Source: Synechococcus sp. KORDI-49
GTDB taxonomy: Bacteria; Cyanobacteriota; Cyanobacteriia; PCC-6307; Cyanobiaceae
Direction of reading: 5' to 3'
Length of the DNA stretch: 64,000 nt
NCBI RefSeq assembly: GCF_000737575.1
Contig: NZ_CP006270.1
Coordinates: forward strand, 1,925,163 to 1,989,162
This document shows, one piece after another, positions 58,993 through 64,000 of the stretch. Made by a program: the position numbers and the translations under genes. Numbering within the stretch: position 1 is the first letter of the stretch; every line of letters begins with the position of its first letter. The notes beneath the pieces are model-generated. The model was not told the DNA's origin, did not search any database, and saw nothing but the letters and a program-made list of their open reading frames with translations.

Positions 58993-60120
58993 TCACACCT
59001 CCAGACGCGGCAGCCGCTGCTTGAAGCCGCAGAGGATCTCCCAGGGAATCGAGTCGCAGCGCTCACTCCAGTGGCGCGGACTGATCTCGGCATGTCCGTC
59101 GCAACCGAGCAGGGTGACGATGGAACCGCGTTCCAGATCCGGAACCGATGTGGCATCCAGCATCAGCTGGTCCATCGTGATCGCCCCCACCTGCGGCAGC
59201 ACTCGGCCGCGGTGCAGGGCGTGGATCCTGCCGCTCAGGGATCGCACCACGCCGTCGGCGTAGCCGATGCTCACCACCGCCAGACGGCAGGGGCGATCGC
59301 TCACGAACCGTTGCCCGTAGCTGACACCCACGCCGGCAGGAACCTGGCGGATCAGGGTGACGCGGGCCCGAACGCTGAGGGCGGGCTGCAGGGGCAGCAG
59401 GTGATCGAGATGCTCGGCGGGCGCATGGCCGTAGAGGGCCAGACCCACCCGCACAAGGTCATGGTGCAGGGCCGGATCCCGCATGGTGCCGGCGGAATTG
59501 GCCAAGTGGCGGCAGAGGAAGCGGCCGTGATCCGGCAGCTGATCGAGAACGTTCTGAAAGCGGCTCTGCTGCAGGGAGGTGACGGTCTCGTCGCGCTCAT
59601 CAGCGCAGGCCAGGTGGCTGTAGAGGCCGCAGAGCTCCAGCTCAGGCAGGTTCTGGATGGCTTCGGCGATGGCGGGGCCCTCCCTCCAGTCGCAGCCGAG
59701 ACGGGTCATGCCCGTGTCCAGTTTCAGCTGCACCTGGAAGCGGCGGCCGCTGCCGTCAGCCAAGGCTGCACAGAGACGCGCCTCCTGCAGGCTGCTCAGT
59801 GTCGGCATCAGTTGCCAGTGCAGGCAGCAGCGCAGATCTTCCGCCTCGATGAGATTGCCCAGCAGCAGCACCGGGGCATCGATGCCCGCCCGTCGCAGGG
59901 TGATCCCCTCCTCCAGGGTGGCGACGCCGAGGCTTGTCGCTCCGCCGCGCAGGGCAGCTCGCGCCACGGTTTCGGCCCCGTGACCGTATCCGTCCGCTTT
60001 CACCACCGCCATCAGCGAGGCCCCGCCGGTCAGATGAGCGAGCAATGCCCTCGCATTGGCCTCGATGGCGGAGGGTGACACCTCCACCCAGGCGCGCTGT
60101 CGGGGGCTCGGCTCCGGCAT
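58993..60120 (-). CDS. alr: Alanine racemase
   Basis: A 375-aa PLP enzyme that makes D-alanine for peptidoglycan. The PLP lysine is Lys41 (AVVKADGYGHGA), and the second catalytic residue, Tyr, is in VGVSYGQRFV. HLANSAGTMRDPALHHDLVRVGLALYG is the conserved mid segment. The start was set at ATG 60120 (MPEPSPRQRAWVEV); the open frame extends 118 codons upstream into the antisense of the HNH gene and has no family match there. It is divergent from the HNH gene. Confidence 0.97.
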   Translation of the reverse strand: MPEPSPRQRAWVEVSPSAIEANARALLAHLTGGASLMAVVKADGYGHGAETVARAALRGGATSLGVATLEEGITLRRAGIDAPVLLLGNLIEAEDLRCCLHWQLMPTLSSLQEARLCAALADGSGRRFQVQLKLDTGMTRLGCDWREGPAIAEAIQNLPELELCGLYSHLACADERDETVTSLQQSRFQNVLDQLPDHGRFLCRHLANSAGTMRDPALHHDLVRVGLALYGHAPAEHLDHLLPLQPALSVRARVTLIRQVPAGVGVSYGQRFVSDRPCRLAVVSIGYADGVVRSLSGRIHALHRGRVLPQVGAITMDQLMLDATSVPDLERGSIVTLLGCDGHAEISPRHWSERCDSIPWEILCGFKQRLPRLEV

Positions 60121-60192
60121 GGTTTGCGTGCTCAGGGTTACCGAAAGGGCCTTGGTGGGATCGTTAGCATGGCAAGTAATCTGGGAGCTGGC

Positions 60193-60693
60193 ATGGGCCA
60201 GGTTCTCGTTCTGAACGCGTCCTACGAGCCGCTGAACATCACAACCTGGCGTCGGGCCATGGTGATGATGCTCAAAGGCAAGGCCGAGAGCCTCGAGCAG
60301 GATGTCACCCGCCAGATCCGTCAGGGCACCCATCTGCCCACCGTGATCCGACTCCGTCAGTACGTGCGAGTGCCGTTCCGACAGTTGCCGTTGACGCGTC
60401 GGAACGTGTTTCACCGCGACGGTCATACCTGTCAGTACTGCGGTGCCCGCGGCGAGCAGCTGTCGATCGACCATGTTGTGCCCCGCAGCCGTGGTGGCGG
60501 GGACACCTGGGAGAACGTCACCACCGCCTGTCTCAGCTGCAATGTTCGAAAGGGAAGCCGCACGCCCAAGGAGGCGGACATGCCCCTGTCACGGGTTCCG
60601 CGGCGCCCGCTCAGCAGCCTCAGCTTCGAAGCCAGCCGGCAGATCCACTCCGGACATCACAGTGAGTGGGCCAAGTACGTGATCGGCGCTTGA
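60193..60693 (+). CDS. HNH endonuclease family protein
   Basis: A 166-aa protein with a CxxC/HNH core: CQYCGARGEQLSIDHVVPRSRGGGDTWENVTTACLSCNVRKGSRTP. The histidine pair and the two Cys pairs are intact. The N-terminal GQVLVLNASYEPLNITTWRRAM is typical of a cyanobacterial and actinobacterial HNH group whose role (repair, restriction or RNA cutting) is unclear. ATG 60193 has a GGGAG ribosome-binding sequence at the right distance; ATG 60169 lacks one. Confidence 0.9.
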   Translation: MGQVLVLNASYEPLNITTWRRAMVMMLKGKAESLEQDVTRQIRQGTHLPTVIRLRQYVRVPFRQLPLTRRNVFHRDGHTCQYCGARGEQLSIDHVVPRSRGGGDTWENVTTACLSCNVRKGSRTPKEADMPLSRVPRRPLSSLSFEASRQIHSGHHSEWAKYVIGA

Positions 60694-60705
60694 GCGTCCT
60701 GGCAC

Positions 60706-61803
60706 TCAGATGTCGTCCTGATCGCTGAGAGCTTCGAGCTTCTGACGCTGCTCCTCGGCGATGCAGGCACCGATCAGATCCTCCAGCTGTCCTTCGAGCA
60801 CCGGCTCGAGGGAGAAATTACGGCCCAGACGGTGATCGGTGGTGCGGTTGTCCTTGTAGTTGTACGTGCGGATCTTCTCGCTTCGATCGCCGCTGCCCAC
60901 CTGGGCCCGTCGGTCGCTGCTCTCCTTCGCGGCCGCTGCCTCCAGTTCCCGTTCGAGCAATTTGGCGCGCAGGATGTCCAGAGCGCGTTCGCGGTTCTGC
61001 AGCTGGGAGCGTTCCTGGGTGCAGAAGACCCGAATGCCCGAGGGCTTGTGCAGAAGGTCCACAGCGGTCTCCACCTTGTTCACGTTCTGTCCGCCGGCAC
61101 CACCGGATCGGGCGGTGCTGATCTCCAGATCCTTCGGGTCGAGCTGCACTTCGACGGCATCTGCCTCCGGCATCACCGCCACCGTGGCGGTGGAGGTGTG
61201 CACACGGCCCTGGGATTCGGTGGCGGGCACCCGCTGCACCCGATGAACGCCGGCTTCAAATTTCAGCTGGCTGTAAACGCTGTCCCCCTTCACCGAGAGG
61301 ATCAGCTCCCGGAAGCCCCCAAGATCGGCTTCTGTTGAACTCACCGCCTGCACGGCCCAGCCGAGCTTCTGGCCGTAGCGCTCATACATCCGGGCCAGAT
61401 CCCCGGCCCAGAGACAGGCTTCATCGCCACCGGCGCCGGCGCGGATCTCCAGCATCACGCTGCGCTCATCCCGAGGATCCCGGGGCAACAGGGCCAGTGT
61501 CAGGCGCTCGAGCAGGGTCCCGCGATGCTCGGCCAGGGCGTCGAGCTCCTCCTGAGCCAGGGACTCCATGGCCGCATCCCCACGGCTGTCCCTGAGCAGC
61601 TGACGGGCATCGCCCTGCTCTTTCTCCAGCTGCTTCAACGCCGCGAAATCGAGCACGAGTGGCTCGAGCCGGGACCGCTCCCGCGCGATCGTCTCGAGCC
61701 GCTTCGGATCAGCAGCGACATCCGGGTCGGCCAGCTGGCGCTCGAGGCTCTGAAAGCTGGCCGTGGCTGTTTCCAGCCTGGTGATCAGGGTCGAGGCGTC
61801 CAT
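60706..61803 (-). CDS. prfA: Peptide chain release factor 1
   Basis: A 365-aa class I release factor for UAA/UAG. The GGQ motif is in [17 protein letters not shown], and the decoding loop region [18 protein letters not shown] is that of RF1 rather than RF2. The C-terminal block [20 protein letters not shown] is also typical. It is the last gene of the leftward truA-rplM-rpsI-rpmE-prfA set, 15 bp after rpmE. Confidence 0.98.
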   Translation of the reverse strand: MDASTLITRLETATASFQSLERQLADPDVAADPKRLETIARERSRLEPLVLDFAALKQLEKEQGDARQLLRDSRGDAAMESLAQEELDALAEHRGTLLERLTLALLPRDPRDERSVMLEIRAGAGGDEACLWAGDLARMYERYGQKLGWAVQAVSSTEADLGGFRELILSVKGDSVYSQLKFEAGVHRVQRVPATESQGRVHTSTATVAVMPEADAVEVQLDPKDLEISTARSGGAGGQNVNKVETAVDLLHKPSGIRVFCTQERSQLQNRERALDILRAKLLERELEAAAAKESSDRRAQVGSGDRSEKIRTYNYKDNRTTDHRLGRNFSLEPVLEGQLEDLIGACIAEEQRQKLEALSDQDDI

Positions 61804-61818
61804 GCCCCGTGCTCAGCC

Positions 61819-62085
61819 TCAGGTGCTGGCTTCCGCCTTGGCTTCGGCGGCCTGGGCCTTGTCGCCCCCAGCCTTCTTGCTGCCCATGCCGTACTTGCGC
61901 ATGAAACGGTCCACCCGGCCTTCGGTGTCGAGAATCTTCTGGGTGCCGGTGAAGAAGGGGTGATTGCCGCTCCACACATCAACGTGGATCTCCGGCTGGG
62001 TGGAGCCGGTGGTCATCACCACCTCTCCGTTGCAGATCACCTTGGCATCGGGATACCAGGTGGGATGAATGTCGGGCTTGGGCAT
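61819..62085 (-). CDS. rpmE: 50S ribosomal protein L31
   Basis: An 88-aa large-subunit protein: MPKPDIHPTWYPDAKVICNG, then VDVWSGNHPFFTGTQKILDTEGRVDRFMRKYG. Only one Cys is present, so it is the zinc-free type. The tail is a low-complexity Lys/Ala stretch. It lies between rpsI and prfA. Confidence 0.97.
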   Translation of the reverse strand: MPKPDIHPTWYPDAKVICNGEVVMTTGSTQPEIHVDVWSGNHPFFTGTQKILDTEGRVDRFMRKYGMGSKKAGGDKAQAAEAKAEAST

Positions 62086-62114
62086 GGGTCGGGAGCTGGC
62101 AGGAGCTGGAGTGA

Positions 62115-62516
62115 TCAGCGTTTGGAGAACTGGGGTGCCTTACGGGCTTTCTTCAGACCGTACTTGCGGCGTTCCTTGGCGCGCGGGTCGCGGCTCAGGT
62201 GACCTTCGGTCTTCAGCGGCTTGCGGTTGTCGGCCGAGAGTTCGCAAAGGGCACGGGCGGCCCCCTGCTTGATGGCACCGGCCTGGCCGGTGAGACCACC
62301 GCCGCGGACGTTCACCAGAACGTCGTACTCGCTGCCCAGCCCCAGTGTTTCAAGAGGGGCCTTCACCGCGGAGATGTAGGCGGGGTTGTAGTTCAGGTAA
62401 TTGTCACCAGGACGGCCGTTGATGGTGATCGTGCCGTTGCCGGGCACCAGGCGCACCCGGGCGACAGAGGTCTTGCGGCGGCCTGTGCCCCAGTAGACGA
62501 CGGTGTTGCTGCTCAT
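62115..62516 (-). CDS. rpsI: 30S ribosomal protein S9
   Basis: A 133-aa protein with the conserved [19 protein letters not shown] start, [22 protein letters not shown], and the basic end [18 protein letters not shown] that reaches the P-site tRNA. Its ATG overlaps the rplM stop by 4 bp-style contact (62513-62516), so translation is coupled. Confidence 0.98.
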   Translation of the reverse strand: MSSNTVVYWGTGRRKTSVARVRLVPGNGTITINGRPGDNYLNYNPAYISAVKAPLETLGLGSEYDVLVNVRGGGLTGQAGAIKQGAARALCELSADNRKPLKTEGHLSRDPRAKERRKYGLKKARKAPQFSKR

Positions 62517-62965
62517 TTGGCGGAAGCGGAGGGGTTGAGCTGGAGGGGCTGGGGCTGCTGGGCGGCGTGCGGGTGATCACTGCCTTTGTAGACCTTCAGC
62601 TTGCGGAACATCTGCCGGCCGAGAGCATTGTGGGGAAGCATGCCTTTGATGGCTTTCTCGACGATGCGCTCAGGGATGCGTTCCTGCAGGGCCTGGAAGG
62701 TTTCCACCTTCATGCCGCCCGGACGTCCCGAGTGGCGGCGGTACAGCTTTTGCTGTGGCTTCCGGCCGCTCACCTGAATTTTCTCGGCGTTCACAACGAT
62801 CACGAAATCACCGGTGTCCAGGTGAGGCGTGAAGCTGGGATTGTTCTTGCCGCGAAGCACGGCGGCAACCTCGGTGGCGAGGCGACCGAGGGTCTGATTC
62901 TCAGCGTCCACCACGTACCACTGGCGGTCGATCGAATCAATCGGAGGAAGGGAGGTCTTGTTCAT
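62513..62965 (-). CDS. rplM: 50S ribosomal protein L13
   Basis: A 150-aa protein with [37 protein letters not shown], and [19 protein letters not shown]. The start was set at ATG 62965 ([10 protein letters not shown]). The C-terminus extends by a Gln/Pro-rich tail ([18 protein letters not shown]). It precedes rpsI with an overlapping stop/start. Confidence 0.97.
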   Translation of the reverse strand: MNKTSLPPIDSIDRQWYVVDAENQTLGRLATEVAAVLRGKNNPSFTPHLDTGDFVIVVNAEKIQVSGRKPQQKLYRRHSGRPGGMKVETFQALQERIPERIVEKAIKGMLPHNALGRQMFRKLKVYKGSDHPHAAQQPQPLQLNPSASAK

Positions 62966-63086
62966 CACGCCGGCATGCCGGTTCGGAGGTTCTCCGCTGC
63001 TGGAACGGAGCTGGACAGCAGAGTCGGCCCGGAATCGGGCGCGACAAAAGCTCAAACAGTGAGCTTACGCTCCGACGGAGCCCCAA

Positions 63087-63980
63087 TCATGACGATGGGG
63101 TGGTCAGAGATTCTGGAGCGCTGTTCTTCGGCGGAGGAAGAGGATCCGGAGGGGGATCACAGTCCGCCAGAAAAAACCACGGTTGTGAATCATACCAACC
63201 AGCCCTGCTGAAGATCTCGTCCTGATAGCCGGCCCGCAGCAGGCAGAGCCCCTGACCCGGTGCCGCTTCCTTCACGTCGCAGCGGCGGCGTTCACGCCAG
63301 CGACGCTCGAAGTGCTCGAGGCTCAGCCGATGTTCTCCCACGGCCACCAGCTGTGCCATCAGGAGCCGCACCATGCCGTAGAGGAACCCACTGGCCTGGA
63401 TCTCCACCCTGACCATGTCTCCCTGACGTTCCACCAGAACGTCCTGCACCGTTGTGATGGCATCGGCACGGCGACTGCCTGCTTTCATGAAGGCGCCGAA
63501 GTCGTGCCGCCCGAGCATGCCTTCGAGGGCTGTCCGCATGCTGATCTCATCCAGGCGGAGCTGATAGCGGTGCCAGCTCCAGGCGCTGAGGAAGAGATTG
63601 GGGCGACGGCCGTTGTGAATCGTGTACCGGTAGCGCCGGTAGATGGCGTCGTAGCAGGCGTGCCAGTCGGCAGGACGCTCCACCGACTCCCGCACCCGGA
63701 TGCTGGCTGGCAGCCGTCCGTTGAGGGCAGGAGCCCATTTGTGTGCCGGAATGGGTCCGATGCAGTCGAAATGAACCACCTGGCCGGCGGCGTGCACTCC
63801 GGCATCGGTGCGGCCCGCAGCGAAGCAGTGAATGGGCCGGTGCGGATCGAGCTGCTCGATCGCGTTCTCCAGAACGGCCTGGACGCTGAGGCCGTTCCGT
63901 TGCCGCTGCCAGCCGCAGAATTCCGATCCGTCGTACTGCAGGCTGAGAGCGATCCGGTGGGGGATCGGCTGATCCGTCAC
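63087..63980 (-). CDS. truA: tRNA pseudouridine synthase A
   Basis: A 297-aa enzyme making pseudouridines at positions 38-40 of tRNAs. The catalytic Asp59 is in [31 protein letters not shown] and [14 protein letters not shown] are conserved. The C-terminus carries a Pro-rich tail ([18 protein letters not shown]). It leads the leftward ribosomal set, 121 bp before the rplM start. Confidence 0.97.
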   Translation of the reverse strand: MTDQPIPHRIALSLQYDGSEFCGWQRQRNGLSVQAVLENAIEQLDPHRPIHCFAAGRTDAGVHAAGQVVHFDCIGPIPAHKWAPALNGRLPASIRVRESVERPADWHACYDAIYRRYRYTIHNGRRPNLFLSAWSWHRYQLRLDEISMRTALEGMLGRHDFGAFMKAGSRRADAITTVQDVLVERQGDMVRVEIQASGFLYGMVRLLMAQLVAVGEHRLSLEHFERRWRERRRCDVKEAAPGQGLCLLRAGYQDEIFSRAGWYDSQPWFFLADCDPPPDPLPPPKNSAPESLTTPSS

Positions 63981-64000
63981 TGCAGACGAAGATTCCGTCA

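Noticed and set aside
60121-60474. Upstream extension of alanine racemase
   Set aside because: The 118 extra codons are antisense to the HNH core and have no family match.
63981-64000. TCA at the right edge as the stop of another minus-strand gene
   Set aside because: Too little sequence remains to tell a stop codon from chance, although a ribosomal protein gene such as rplQ would be expected upstream of truA.

Overview
The window reads as chromosomal DNA of a marine unicellular cyanobacterium of the Synechococcus type. It is high in GC and densely packed. It carries psbA (the D1:2 form), psaA/psaB, psaI/psaL, a ferredoxin-type glutamate synthase, LL-diaminopimelate aminotransferase, a cyanobacterial RNase E ending in the Arg-rich nonapeptide, SLH-type porins and a cobJ/cbiG fusion. 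No rRNA operon, CRISPR array, transposase or phage gene was seen.

Layout. 1-3650 (minus): a surface-glycan-like operon. A glycosyltransferase-like gene followed by a TylF-like methyltransferase gene occurs twice, and an aspartyl/asparaginyl beta-hydroxylase-like gene lies between the copies. 3676-6604: psbA, divergent from a radical SAM protein linked to photosystem II. 6544-9018: CPBP protease, ClpS and DapL. 9072-14573: a radical SAM/DUF2344 fusion, then RNase E and RNase HII. 14517-17582: DUF1997 protein, PheA, a plastoquinone/tocopherol methyltransferase and a LON-substrate-domain protein. 17640-22416 (minus): the str-type operon rpsL-rpsG-fusA-tuf-rpsJ. 22490-30424: an IscA-like protein, a phosphodiester glycosidase, Fd-GOGAT, a YciI-like protein and LipA. 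30508-30932: tRNA-Pro(CGG) and two tiny membrane proteins.

31481-39709 is the main accessory region and looks like an iron-handling island. It has two SLH/OprB porins, two divergent Crp-type regulators, a ferritin, the periplasmic Fe(III)-binding protein FutA/IdiA, a PiuC-type dioxygenase and two small uncharacterised proteins. Its core (about 34.1-37.1 kb) is visibly AT-richer than its surroundings. I found two Fur-box-like sequences there, one upstream of ferritin and one next to the futA start. The genes fit a scheme of Fe entry through porins, periplasmic capture by FutA and storage in ferritin, under local Crp-type and Fur control. The function of the coupled 99-aa protein and of the secreted 76-aa protein is unknown.

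40235-48263: the cobalamin enzyme CbiG-CobJ, a secreted Pro/Glu-repeat protein, and psaA-psaB. 48434-54509: an AraC regulator, a DUF3598 protein, a sulfotransferase-like protein and an RND pump without a local adaptor gene. 54643-55294: psaI-psaL. 55385-60693: a HEAT-like protein, a GT2 glycosyltransferase, a small hypothetical, an NlpC/P60 peptidase divergent from a class-A-beta-lactamase-like hydrolase, tRNA-Ser(GCU), alanine racemase and an HNH endonuclease. 60706-63980 (minus): truA-rplM-rpsI-rpmE-prfA. The last 20 bases hold nothing that can be assigned.

Coordinates include stop codons. Starts were moved from the longest open frame where family N-termini or ribosome-binding sites argued for it; those cases are stated.
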